From Pseudarthrobacter chlorophenolicus A6 (GTDB taxonomy: Bacteria > Actinomycetota > Actinomycetes > Actinomycetales > Micrococcaceae), in NCBI RefSeq assembly GCF_000022025.1, contig NC_011886.1, positions 806,001-870,000 of the forward strand: 64,000 nt of DNA. Reading direction: 5' to 3'. Both the position numbers and the translations under genes were made by a program. This document shows, piece by piece, positions 7,431 to 15,832 of the stretch. The notes below the pieces were generated by a model. That model saw nothing but the letters and a program-made list of their open reading frames with translations, did no database searches and was not told the DNA's origin. Within the stretch, counting starts at the first letter, position 1. Every line of letters starts with the position of its first letter.

Positions 7431-8336
7431 GTGGCAGGCATCGGCCTGGGCGGCCTGGTGCCGTCCGCCAACGCGCTGGTGGCTGAACTCGTACCGGCCA
7501 AATGGCGCTCCACCATTGCCACCCTGATGATGTCCGGCGTCCCCATCGGCGGATCCATCGCCGCCCTGGTGGGTATCCCGCTCATCCCCGCCTTCGGCTG
7601 GCCTGTCATGTTCCTCGTGGCCGTGCTGGCCCTGGTGGTGGTCATCCCGCTCGGGCTGCGCTACCTGCCGGAAACCCTGCCTTCCGAGGAGGCCAAGGCC
7701 GGCAGCGCCGCTGCCAGGGAACCGGTGGGCTTCGGCTCGCTGCTCCGCCCGCCCTTCCTCGGCCTCAGCGTGCTGTACGCGGTAGCCACCCTGGTGACCC
7801 TGTTCGCCTGGTACGGCCTGGGCACCTGGCTGCCGAACCTCATGCAGCTCGCCGGCTACAACCTCGGTTCCGCCCTGACCTTCGCCCTGGCCCTGAACCT
7901 GGGCGCCGTGGCCGGGTCCGTGATCACCGCCTGGGCCGGTACCCGCTTCGGTCCCGTCCCCACCGCCATCGCGGCAGCCGCCGTGGCCGCCGCCGGACTG
8001 CTGGTCCTGGTCACCGGGCCGCCGGTCGCCGTCGTCTACCTCATGCTGGTGCTCGCCGGCGTGGGCACCCATGGCACCCAGTGCCTCATCATCGCCGCCG
8101 TGGCCAGCCACTACCCGGCACACCTGCGCGGCACCGCGCTGGGCTGGGCCCTGGGCGTAGGCCGCATCGGTGCCGTGGCAGCACCCCAGGTGGGCGGGCT
8201 GCTGCTCGCCGCAGGCCTGGGCGTCAATTCAAACTTCCTGGCATTCGCCGGAGCCGCCGCCGCAGCAGCTGTCCTGCTCGGCTTCATCGTCACCAAGAAC
8301 AAAACCTCAAAAGCAGTAGGAGAATCACATGTCTAA
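7428..8336 (+). pseudogene. Aromatic acid:H+ symporter family MFS transporter, N-terminal third missing
   Basis: About 302 residues match the AAHS branch of the major facilitator superfamily, from the end of helix 4 (VAGIGLGGLVPSANALVAELVP) to the C-terminus. The usual protein has about 440 residues, so helices 1-3 and most of helix 4 are missing, including the aromatic-acid binding DGxD signature of helix 1. No start codon or ribosome site precedes the homologous part. The reading frame upstream is antisense maleylpyruvate isomerase. Its 3' end overlaps the 3-hydroxybenzoate hydroxylase start by 8 bp, showing the two were one operon for gentisate-type catabolism. Confidence 0.75.
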
Positions 8337-9594
8337 CGACGCAGCCGCCACCGACGTCCTGGTAGTGGGCGGGGGCATGGCCGGACTCGCCGGCGCCTTG
8401 GCCCTGAAGGAGAACGGCGCCGATGTCACGCTGGTGGAGGTGGCCCCGGCCTTCCGTGAAGTCGGTGCCGGCCTGCAGATGGCCCCCAACGCTTCCCGCG
8501 TGCTCAAGCGCTGGGGGCTGCTGGAAAAGGCCCTCGAGATCGGCGTCCAGCCCAAGCACTTGGTGTTCCGCGACGCCGTCACCGGTGAGGAACTCACCCG
8601 GCAAACCCTCGGCGGTGAGTTCGAGGAACGCTACGGCGCCCCCTACGTGGTGATCCACCGCAGCGACCTGCACCGCATCCTGCTCGAGGCCTGCCAGGAC
8701 GCCGGCGTCACGCTGGTCAACGACGTGCAGGTGCAGAAAGTGGAGACCGACGGCGACCGGGCCAAGGCGTACAGCGCCAAGGGCGAGGTGTTCGAAGCCG
8801 ACGCCATCCTGGCCGCAGACGGCCTGAAATCCACCCTCCGCGGCCAGGTTGCCAACGATGGCCCGGTCAACTCGGCCTACGTCGCCTACCGCGGCACCGT
8901 GCCCATCACGCCCGAGACGCCGGCAGCGGACCTCGAAGACGTGATTGTCTACCTCGGCCCCAACTGCCACCTGGTGCAGTACCCGCTGCGCAAGGGCGAA
9001 CTGCTGAATACCGTGGCCGTCTTCAAGTCCGCCTCCTTTGAGCGCGGCGAAGAACAGTACGGCGGCGTCGACGAGCTGGAGGCCGCGTACGCCGGCTGCG
9101 TTCCCGCCGTCCAGGAAGCGCTGAAGAACCTGGCCACCGGCATCCGCTGGCCCATGTACGACCGCGACCCGATCGAAAACTGGGTAGCGGGCCGGATGGC
9201 ACTGATCGGCGATGCAGCGCACCCCATGCTGCAGTACCTCGCCCAGGGTGCCTGCCAGGCACTCGAGGACGCGGCCGTCCTCCAGGACGCCACCCAGGGA
9301 CTGGTGTTCACCGATGAGGGCGTCAACCCCGGCGCCTGGGAAGCGGCGTTCAGCGAGTTCAACGGTGTCCGTGCCGCCCGTACCGCCCGGGTCCAGCGCA
9401 CCGCCCGCATCTGGGGCGAGTCCTGGCATGTTGACGGTGTGGCCCGCGTGCTGCGGAACATGCTCTTCAAGAGCCGCGGCGACAACAACTTCCAGTACAA
9501 CGACTGGCTGTACGGCCGCAGCGAACCCGGCGTGCCCGCCGAGGTTCCGGCGGTTTCCGCAGGTTCCGCGCGGGGAAGCCTCGTGGAGGCCTAA
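8329..9594 (+). CDS. 3-hydroxybenzoate 6-monooxygenase (FAD)
   Basis: A 421-residue class A flavoprotein monooxygenase. FAD Rossmann motif GGGMAG is at about 14-19, the second FAD motif DGLKST at about 165-170, and GDAAHP at 294-299. The segment EVGAGLQMAPNASRVLKRWG and the overall length match NAD(P)H-dependent 3-hydroxybenzoate 6-hydroxylases, which make gentisate. The ATG lies inside the 3' end of the truncated transporter gene and follows GTAGGAGAA. The enzyme itself looks intact, but with the neighbouring isomerase and transporter broken and no gentisate dioxygenase in the window, the pathway is probably incomplete at this locus. Salicylate- or 6-hydroxynicotinate-type specificity cannot be excluded. 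Confidence 0.85.
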   Translation: MSNDAAATDVLVVGGGMAGLAGALALKENGADVTLVEVAPAFREVGAGLQMAPNASRVLKRWGLLEKALEIGVQPKHLVFRDAVTGEELTRQTLGGEFEERYGAPYVVIHRSDLHRILLEACQDAGVTLVNDVQVQKVETDGDRAKAYSAKGEVFEADAILAADGLKSTLRGQVANDGPVNSAYVAYRGTVPITPETPAADLEDVIVYLGPNCHLVQYPLRKGELLNTVAVFKSASFERGEEQYGGVDELEAAYAGCVPAVQEALKNLATGIRWPMYDRDPIENWVAGRMALIGDAAHPMLQYLAQGACQALEDAAVLQDATQGLVFTDEGVNPGAWEAAFSEFNGVRAARTARVQRTARIWGESWHVDGVARVLRNMLFKSRGDNNFQYNDWLYGRSEPGVPAEVPAVSAGSARGSLVEA

Positions 9595-9622
9595 GCACCC
9601 GGCCTGAAGTACTTCAGCGCCA

Positions 9623-9673
9623 GGCGGGCGTACGACGGCGGGTGGCTCCCGCCGTCGTACGCCCGCCTTTTTT
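9623..9673 (+). terminator. Strong intrinsic terminator
   Basis: A perfect 20-bp stem (GGCGGGCGTACGACGGCGGG at 9623-9642 with its complement at 9648-9667, loop TGGCT) followed by T6. It lies 28 nt after the monooxygenase stop. Confidence 0.95.
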
Positions 9674-9727
9674 CGCGGGTACCCGTCCGCGGCGGTCAGG
9701 GGTTGCGGCCGTTGCTAGGCTCCTCGG

Positions 9728-10609
9728 ATGGGGCAAGCGCTGGGGGCAACGCAATTGGACGATCGGTGGGACGGCGGGCTGCTGGGCCCTGAGCAGGCCA
9801 GCATCGCGGAGAGGTGGCTGGAGTCGCCGCAACTCGTGGCTGACCTGTCCTGGGGGATCACGGACACGAAAGTCCTCCGCGTCCAGTCGGCCGCCGGACA
9901 GGTCATCATCAAAGCCGGGGGACCGGAGAACCACCACCTTGCCCGCGAGATCAAAGCCCATCGCGCCTATACCCGGCCGCTGGTGGAGGACGGGCGGTCA
10001 GCCCGCCTGCTCCACGCGGATCCCGGCGCCAACGTACTGGTGATGGAATACCTCGAAGGCCGCTTGGTTGAGGGCACGGAAGCCGAGCATGAAACAGGCA
10101 TTTACGCCCAGGCCGGTGAGGCGCTGAGACTGCTCCACCGCCAGGAGTCCCGCGCCGATGACACCTACGAAGCCCGTGCCACGGCGAAGGCCCTCTCGTG
10201 GCTGGACCGGAAGCACCGGATTGATCCCGCCGTCGAGCAGGAGGCACGGCGCCGGTTGGCGGAGTACCGCCCGGCCCCTGTCGACGTCGTTCCCACCCAC
10301 GGCGACTGGCAGCCGCGGAACTGGCTGCTCCACCGCGGTGAGCTCCGGGTAATCGACTTCGGCCGCTTCGATTTCCGGCCCGCCGCCACGGACCTGTGCC
10401 GGTTGGCGGTGCAGCAGTGGCGGGAACATCCGGCCCTTGAACAGGCATTTTTGGACGGCTACGGGGAGGACCCCCGGTCCAGTCCGGTTTGGCGCGTCGA
10501 CCTGCTCCGGGAAGCAATCGGAACGGCCGTGTGGGCGTACCTGGTGGGCGACGAGGCCTTTGAGGACCAGGGTCACCGCATGCTGCGCGGGGCACTGGAC
10601 TGCTGGTGA
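9728..10609 (+). CDS. Aminoglycoside phosphotransferase-fold kinase
   Basis: A 293-residue member of the APH/choline kinase superfamily. The catalytic loop HGDWQPRNW starts at His191 (catalytic Asp193) and the metal-binding DFG-like motif VIDFGRFDF has Asp210. The N-terminal half supplies an ATP-binding lobe with the usual Lys in VIIKAGG. Such proteins phosphorylate small hydroxyl compounds; aminoglycosides are only one possibility and nothing here points to resistance. TAGGCT lies 6 nt before the ATG with no ribosome site, typical of a leaderless transcript. It is a single-gene unit after a strong terminator. Confidence 0.85.
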   Translation: MGQALGATQLDDRWDGGLLGPEQASIAERWLESPQLVADLSWGITDTKVLRVQSAAGQVIIKAGGPENHHLAREIKAHRAYTRPLVEDGRSARLLHADPGANVLVMEYLEGRLVEGTEAEHETGIYAQAGEALRLLHRQESRADDTYEARATAKALSWLDRKHRIDPAVEQEARRRLAEYRPAPVDVVPTHGDWQPRNWLLHRGELRVIDFGRFDFRPAATDLCRLAVQQWREHPALEQAFLDGYGEDPRSSPVWRVDLLREAIGTAVWAYLVGDEAFEDQGHRMLRGALDCW

Positions 10610-10618
10610 GCGGTGGTG

Positions 10619-11233
10619 TCAGACCGCGTCGCAGAGCAGGTGGTACCAGCTGTCCGCCAGCACCTCCAACGCGTGTTCCCGGTTCGGCTCCATTTTGCGG
10701 CGGGTCCACAGCGTAGCCACGTAGTCCAGCTGCGTAAATGCCAGGGTGCCGCGGATGTGGCGGGTCTCTGCGGCGAAGCGTCCGGCCTGCTGCATGCCGC
10801 GGACCATGTCCGAGATGACTTCCTCGTGCCAGCCCTCCACCATGGCCCGTACCTCGGTGTCCACGGCAGCAGCCTCGTCGAGCACATCCAGATAGGGGCG
10901 GAACACCGGCCACAAAGCAGCCCGGGATTCGAGCCAGGACAGGATGCCGGCGAGCTTGCCGTCGCGCACCACCTGAACGAGGTCAGGGGCGGTGGAGGCG
11001 CTGTCCGGCCCGTCGGCGCGCTCCAGGACGGCGTTCACCCGGGCCATGAAGTCGCGCATCAAATCGGCCCTCGTGGGGTAATACGCGTAGAAGGTCACAC
11101 GGGTGGTGCCGGCCGACGCAGCGATCTCATCGATGGTGGTGGCGGCGTAGCCCTTTGCGGTGAAAAGCTCCAGCGCCCGTTCCACGATGGTGTCGCGGGT
11201 CAGCTGCTTCTGGGCTTCTCGCAGCGATGGCAT
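10619..11233 (-). CDS. TetR family transcriptional regulator
   Basis: A 204-residue TetR repressor. The HTH is at about residues 32-55 (TTIDEIAASAGTTRVTFYAYYPTRADL); the rest is a helical ligand domain with PYLDVLDEAAAVD and ALEVLADSWYHLL segments. It is the last gene of the leftward cluster (MFS, P450, ferredoxin, reductase, tetR), 62 bp after the reductase, and also has its own TAGGAT box 7 nt before the ATG. It is the most likely local regulator of the divergent P450/hydrolase operons that start at 15.6-15.8 kb. Confidence 0.88.
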   Translation of the reverse strand: MPSLREAQKQLTRDTIVERALELFTAKGYAATTIDEIAASAGTTRVTFYAYYPTRADLMRDFMARVNAVLERADGPDSASTAPDLVQVVRDGKLAGILSWLESRAALWPVFRPYLDVLDEAAAVDTEVRAMVEGWHEEVISDMVRGMQQAGRFAAETRHIRGTLAFTQLDYVATLWTRRKMEPNREHALEVLADSWYHLLCDAV

Positions 11234-11295
11234 AGCGTCAATCCTAACGTGGAGTCCGGGCGCCGGAGGTGGCCACTGGAGCAGGCGCGGCAGCG

Positions 11296-12501
11296 TCAGG
11301 CCGTCACCGGTTGGGGCGGCCTGACGGCTTTTGACCCGGTGTTGGCCAGGCGCCGCAGCTTGGGAACGGGGATCCGGTAATTGAGTGCGGCGGCGGTTCC
11401 GGAGCCGTCCGCATGCTCCCAGCGCAGCAGCGCCGAATCGTCATCGGAGCCCTGTTCCCGGAAGCCCGGCGCTCCTTCCACGGGCGTGTAACCCACCGAT
11501 TTGAGTGACAGTCCAAAGGCTTCCGTCCAGAAGTAGGGCTGGAGTTCCAGCGCTGGGGCGATATCGCCCAGCAGGAGGCCGACGGCGGCGGCCTTGGCCT
11601 GGTCGATGGCGCTGGTCCACAGCGGTACCCGCGTCAGTCCGCGTTGGGTGGGGAAGAACGCCACGTCACCGGCCGCGACGATATCTGGCCGCACGCGGCC
11701 GCGGGAGTCGACCCGCAGCACGCCGCCGGTGAGCAGGCCGGAGCCTTCCAGCCAGCCGGTGTTGGGCTCGTCGCCGATAGCGCTCACCACGAGGTCCGCT
11801 TCCAGCACTGTTCCGTCCGGCAGGGCCACGCCCGGTGTGGATCCTGATGTGGATCCTGAGCACAGCCGGGCCTTCGGGCCGTTGACGATCCGCAAACCCT
11901 GCCTGCGTGCGGCCGAGGCGAAGATACCGGACAGATAGCCGCCCAGCTGCCGCACCAGCGGTTCGCCGTCGGTCACCAGGGTGACGTCACAGCCGTTGTG
12001 CAGGCAGCCGGAGGCCACCTCCATTCCCAATGGACCCCCGCCCACCACGATGACTGATGGCCGGGCGGCCACCAGTTCCTTCAGCTGGACAGCGTCCTCA
12101 AGGGTTCGCAGCGTGAGCTCCCGGGAGCTGTCGTGTCCGTTGCCCTCCTCCTGCGGACCGCCGCCAAGCCGCCGGGCCCGCGAGCCCGAGGCGATTACCA
12201 GCCCGTCGTACGGCAGGCTCCCGCCGCCGTCGAGCGTTACAACGCGCGCCCCGGCGTCGAGCCCGGTGGCGCTGACGCCCAGCAGTTCGTCTGCCCCGTG
12301 CGTCGGCTCCGGCAATCCGTGCGCCGCCAGCCCGCCGCTGCCGTGGAGCAGCGCTTTGGACAGCGCGGGCCTGCTGTACGGGGAGTGGCGCTCGGCGCCC
12401 ACCACCGTCAGCTCGCCGTCGAAGCCCGCCGCGCGCAGCGAGTCGCACGCGGTCAGGCCCGCGATGCCGTTCCCGACGACGACGATGCGCCGCAGCGTCA
12501 C
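11296..12501 (-). CDS. Ferredoxin reductase (FAD/NAD-dependent) for the P450 system
   Basis: A 401-residue pyridine nucleotide-disulfide-type flavoprotein of the ferredoxin/rubredoxin reductase group. It has an N-terminal FAD motif (VVVGNGIAGL), an NAD(P)H motif (VIVVGGGPLGMEVA, about 150-163) and the second FAD motif DIVAAGDVAFF. It should pass electrons from NAD(P)H to the adjacent ferredoxin and then to the P450. The start is a GTG that overlaps the ferredoxin stop by 4 bp (GTGA), so translation is coupled. Confidence 0.9.
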   Translation of the reverse strand: MTLRRIVVVGNGIAGLTACDSLRAAGFDGELTVVGAERHSPYSRPALSKALLHGSGGLAAHGLPEPTHGADELLGVSATGLDAGARVVTLDGGGSLPYDGLVIASGSRARRLGGGPQEEGNGHDSSRELTLRTLEDAVQLKELVAARPSVIVVGGGPLGMEVASGCLHNGCDVTLVTDGEPLVRQLGGYLSGIFASAARRQGLRIVNGPKARLCSGSTSGSTPGVALPDGTVLEADLVVSAIGDEPNTGWLEGSGLLTGGVLRVDSRGRVRPDIVAAGDVAFFPTQRGLTRVPLWTSAIDQAKAAAVGLLLGDIAPALELQPYFWTEAFGLSLKSVGYTPVEGAPGFREQGSDDDSALLRWEHADGSGTAAALNYRIPVPKLRRLANTGSKAVRPPQPVTA

Positions 12502-12695
12502 GGCGTCACCAGTTTCAGGGCTGCTACAGGGCAGATTCGCACGGCGGCCCTGGCCGCGGCTTCGGCCTGGGCCCCCTCCACTTCCGGGACGTCGATCACC
12601 AGCTCGCCGTCGTCGTCAAGATGCATCAGCGCCGGGGCGGCTTCCTCGCAGAGGCCGTGTCCTTCACAGCGCGGCCGGTCCAGGTCGATCCTCAT
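12498..12695 (-). CDS. [3Fe-4S]-type ferredoxin, P450 partner
   Basis: A 65-residue ferredoxin. It has only three cluster cysteines, Cys10, Cys16 (C-x5-C) and Cys55 (CP), with His13 where a fourth Cys would be. This is the pattern of [3Fe-4S] ferredoxins that serve actinobacterial P450s. Its ATG overlaps the P450 stop by 4 bp (ATGA) and its stop overlaps the reductase GTG, giving a tightly coupled electron-transfer trio. Confidence 0.93.
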   Translation of the reverse strand: MRIDLDRPRCEGHGLCEEAAPALMHLDDDGELVIDVPEVEGAQAEAAARAAVRICPVAALKLVTP

Positions 12696-13861
12696 GCTGC
12701 TTCCACCTCCAGCACCTGGAGCTCTTCGAAGCTCCTGGTGATATTGCTCGGAATCCGATACCCCTCGCCCAAGGACAGGGATTTCACCCGCCGTGCCAGG
12801 GCTTCCACGATGGCGTGCCCCTCCAGGCGTGCCAGTCCCTGGCCGGCGCAACCGTGCGGGCCGTAGCCGAAGGACAGGTGGTCGGTGGGGTTCCGGGTCA
12901 CGTCAAAGGTGTCCGGGTTGTCATAGTGGCGGGGGTCCCGGTTTCCGGCACCCAGGAGGATGCCGAGCTGGGCGCCCGCCGGAACGCTCACGCCGCCCAG
13001 CTCCACCTCACGGGTGGTGGTGCGGCCCCAGATGTGCAGCGGCGTCCAATAGCGCAATACCTCGGCAAGGGCCGCGGGAACGAGCTCCGGGTTGTTGCGG
13101 ACCAGTTCGAGCTGTTCCGGGTGGCGGCCGAACAGGGCCACGATGTTGCCGATGGAGGCGATGGTGGTATCGACGCCGGCACCCAGATACTGGTGGATGA
13201 TGTGGCCTGCGGACCCCTCGGGGATCTCCCCGCGCGCCTCGGCGTCGAAAATTCCCCGGCCGATGGAGTCGGGCGCCAGGTCCGCTGCGGTGACCGACGA
13301 GCACCAGCCGTACAGTTCGCCGGCGATGGGGAAGCTCTCCTGGGTGCGGTGGTTCAGTGGGCCGAGCACCTGCATGGCGGCTTGGCCCCAGCGCAGCATG
13401 TTCTCTTTCACGTGGCCGCCGAATCCGATGAGGTCCGCCACGATGTCCAGCGGGAAGGCGCGGGCCAGGGAATCGATGGCTTCGAAGGAGCCGGTAGCCA
13501 CCAGTTCGGCAACGAGCTTGTCCGCCTTCTCATCGATGGTCACCTTCAGGCCGCGCAGGGCCCGGGGCGTGAGGTTTGCCGAGAGGGTGGCGCGGAGTTG
13601 GGTGTGCATGGGCGGATCCGATGCGAGTGACGTCCCCTGCAGTGCCCCGTTCACCATCGGGTTGAAGCCAAGGGTGGTGGACGAGAAGGATTCCGGGTCC
13701 GCAAGGACGTCCCGGATGAGGTCATACGTGGTGACGGCGTAAAGGTTGTTTTTCGGCAGGTGGACCACGCCGCCCAGTTCTCGCAGCGCGGCGTAGGTGG
13801 GGTAGGGGTCCACCGTGATGTCGTCATCCCAGATGTCGATATCGGATTCGATGGGGTTCAT
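12692..13861 (-). CDS. Cytochrome P450
   Basis: A 389-residue bacterial class I P450. The oxygen-activating I-helix motif is GAGVDTT (227-233), ExxR is Glu267/Arg270, and the heme loop FGYGPHGCAG carries the thiolate Cys338. Segments such as DPYPTYAALRELG and the WGQAAMQVLGPLNHRT region resemble P450s that oxidise or O-demethylate aromatic acids (CYP199-like), but that is similarity by eye, not proof. AAGGAG precedes the ATG. It follows the MFS gene by 44 bp and is coupled to ferredoxin and reductase, so the complete oxygenase system is encoded together. Confidence 0.93.
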   Translation of the reverse strand: MNPIESDIDIWDDDITVDPYPTYAALRELGGVVHLPKNNLYAVTTYDLIRDVLADPESFSSTTLGFNPMVNGALQGTSLASDPPMHTQLRATLSANLTPRALRGLKVTIDEKADKLVAELVATGSFEAIDSLARAFPLDIVADLIGFGGHVKENMLRWGQAAMQVLGPLNHRTQESFPIAGELYGWCSSVTAADLAPDSIGRGIFDAEARGEIPEGSAGHIIHQYLGAGVDTTIASIGNIVALFGRHPEQLELVRNNPELVPAALAEVLRYWTPLHIWGRTTTREVELGGVSVPAGAQLGILLGAGNRDPRHYDNPDTFDVTRNPTDHLSFGYGPHGCAGQGLARLEGHAIVEALARRVKSLSLGEGYRIPSNITRSFEELQVLEVEAA

Positions 13862-13905
13862 TGTTGTCTCCTTGCGGATTGGTTTCTGTCGGGCTGCCAG
13901 GCCGC

Positions 13906-15630
13906 TTACGCGGTGACGGCCTCGGCGTTGGCTTCGGTGGTTTCGGCCACGGCGTCCGGGGTGGGTGCGGACGGGCGGGAATTGATGAAGAGAGTCAGGA
14001 CCGCGGAGAGGACGGCGGCGATCCCGGCGACGAAGTAGACCGTCTGGAATCCCTGGCCCAGGGAGGTTCCTGCCACTCCCTGGATCTGCTGCTGGACCGA
14101 GGCAACAGCGTTCACCATGCCGTCCACTGCCTGGGCGGGGGCGCCGCCCGCAGCGGCTTGGCCGGAGAACTGGGCCACGACGCCGTCCCAGCCGGACAGG
14201 TAACCCAGCGGCGGCACGTGCGAGAGCCCGGCCACTGCCTCGGCGGGAAGCCCGGCTCCGCCCAGGATCCCGGCCAGCGAGCCGGCGAATGCGGAGGCTC
14301 CGACGCCGAACGCGATGGCGGATCCGATCACGGGCCCCAGAGCGAAGCCCAGGTCGCGCAGCAGGTTGGTAGTGGCCGACGCCATGCCGATGTGCTGCGG
14401 CGGCACGGTGTTGATGGCCACAGCGGTGATGGAACCGACGGTAAGCGCGAATCCGATGCCGAGCAGCAGCAGCGGCGGGATGAAGGCGGTCCAGGGCGCC
14501 CCGCCGAAGGCTTCGGGCGTGCCCAGGGGGATGTTGGAAAGCCAGAAGGCTGAGACGGCCATGAACGCGAATCCGGCCGTGAGGACCCAGCGGGGTGCCA
14601 CGTGATGGATCAGCCAGCCCACCACCGGGATGAACGCGAAGGCCGGGCCCTGGATGAAGACGAACAGCACGCCCACTTTCCAGGCCTCGGCCAGGGCGAG
14701 GCCGCCAACGGCCACGCTGGTGCTGAAGCAGACGGCCAGGAAGGCGAACATGCCCGTGACGGCCACGATGCCCGTGATGGAGTAGGCACGGTTTTTGAAC
14801 AGCGAGAGGTGGATCAGCGGCTGGCGCGTGCGTTTCTCGATGACGATGAAGGCGGCCAGGAGGAGAGCACCCGCAACGTAACTGGTGATGACCTCGGCAC
14901 TGCCGAATCCGGCGTCGACCGCCTGGACCGTGGCGAACAGTATTGCGATGAGGCCCAGGGCCAGGGTGATCTGTCCCGGCATGTCGAGCTTCCGGCCTTC
15001 AGCGGCGGCGGAGTCCTTTGCCTTGATGGCGATGACCAGGACGGCGACGGCGATGGCGGCTGCAATGTAGTACGCCACCCGCCAGCCGCTGAAGATGTTC
15101 GGTGCCCCGGCAGCGGTCCCCTCCACGGTGAATGCCTGGGACGTGAGCCCCGCCAGGACGGGCGAGATGACCGCGCCCAGGGACAGGAAGCCAGCCCAGG
15201 TGGCAATGACCTTCGCCCGTTCCCGGTGGTCCGGTGTGATGGCCGCGATCATGGACAGTGAGATGGGGAAGAGGATGCCGGCACCGATGCCGCCCACAGC
15301 CTGAGCGGCGATCATCATTTCCGTGTTGACGGCCAGCGCAGCCAGGACTGACCCCGCCACGCTGACGAGGGCGCCGGCGTACAGCAGCTTCTTGCGGCCG
15401 AACAGGTCGCCCAGCAGGCCCCAGCTCAGTTCGAAAACGACGATGCCCATCATGAACATGCCGGCGATCCAGGTCAGTCCGGCGCCGGAGGTGCGGAATT
15501 CAACAGCGAACGTTCCGTTGAGCGCGCCGGGCAGCGCGTTGGTGATTTGGGCCAGGGTGACGGCGCTGTACGCCGCTACGAAGGTGGCTCGAACCGAGCC
15601 GCGGCTCGAGACGGTGGGGGCAAGGCTCAT
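13906..15630 (-). CDS. MFS transporter (DHA2-like, about 14 helices)
   Basis: A 574-residue major facilitator protein. The first helices are followed by motif A as GDLFGRKKL, and about 14 hydrophobic helices can be counted, as in the DHA2 branch. A long, partly hydrophobic insert (about 455-545) precedes the final helix. The ATG at 15630 has AAGGGAG nine nt upstream; a longer in-frame extension would run into the promoter. It is the first gene of the leftward operon with the P450, so it probably imports the pathway substrate or exports a toxic intermediate. Confidence 0.88.
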   Translation of the reverse strand: MSLAPTVSSRGSVRATFVAAYSAVTLAQITNALPGALNGTFAVEFRTSGAGLTWIAGMFMMGIVVFELSWGLLGDLFGRKKLLYAGALVSVAGSVLAALAVNTEMMIAAQAVGGIGAGILFPISLSMIAAITPDHRERAKVIATWAGFLSLGAVISPVLAGLTSQAFTVEGTAAGAPNIFSGWRVAYYIAAAIAVAVLVIAIKAKDSAAAEGRKLDMPGQITLALGLIAILFATVQAVDAGFGSAEVITSYVAGALLLAAFIVIEKRTRQPLIHLSLFKNRAYSITGIVAVTGMFAFLAVCFSTSVAVGGLALAEAWKVGVLFVFIQGPAFAFIPVVGWLIHHVAPRWVLTAGFAFMAVSAFWLSNIPLGTPEAFGGAPWTAFIPPLLLLGIGFALTVGSITAVAINTVPPQHIGMASATTNLLRDLGFALGPVIGSAIAFGVGASAFAGSLAGILGGAGLPAEAVAGLSHVPPLGYLSGWDGVVAQFSGQAAAGGAPAQAVDGMVNAVASVQQQIQGVAGTSLGQGFQTVYFVAGIAAVLSAVLTLFINSRPSAPTPDAVAETTEANAEAVTA

Positions 15631-15694
15631 CGATGAAACTCCCTTGTTCCAATGAGAGATGGATTGGTTGTTCTCAACAGTTTGTAGTGATCTA

Positions 15695-15746
15695 TTACAC
15701 AGTGTCAAGCAAATTTATCCATGAAAGTTTTCTTGACACTCTGTAA
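15695..15746. promoter_or_regulatory. Divergent promoters with paired inverted operators
   Basis: Two copies of CTTGACAC-T-(C/G)-TGTAA face away from each other: on the plus strand at 15732-15746 and on the minus strand at 15709-15695. Each contains a perfect -35 TTGACA. For the rightward operon the -10 is GATACT (15757-15762, 18-bp spacer). For the leftward operon a TACAAA lies 16 bp downstream. Their centres are 37 bp apart. The element TGACACTCTGT is identical to part of the TetR operator at 5854-5870, so both arms are probably controlled by a TetR-family repressor covering the -35 boxes. Confidence 0.78.
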
Positions 15747-15832
15747 AGATTTATGTGATACTGGCTACACCGCAAGGGAGCGAGGGCTCCGCGGAAACCC
15801 CAACACATCACCCGGAACTGAGGGAGAACCCT

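Noticed and set aside
9728..10609. Aminoglycoside resistance gene
   Set aside because: Only the kinase-fold motifs are present; the sequence does not look like a known resistance APH and the context is not a resistance locus.
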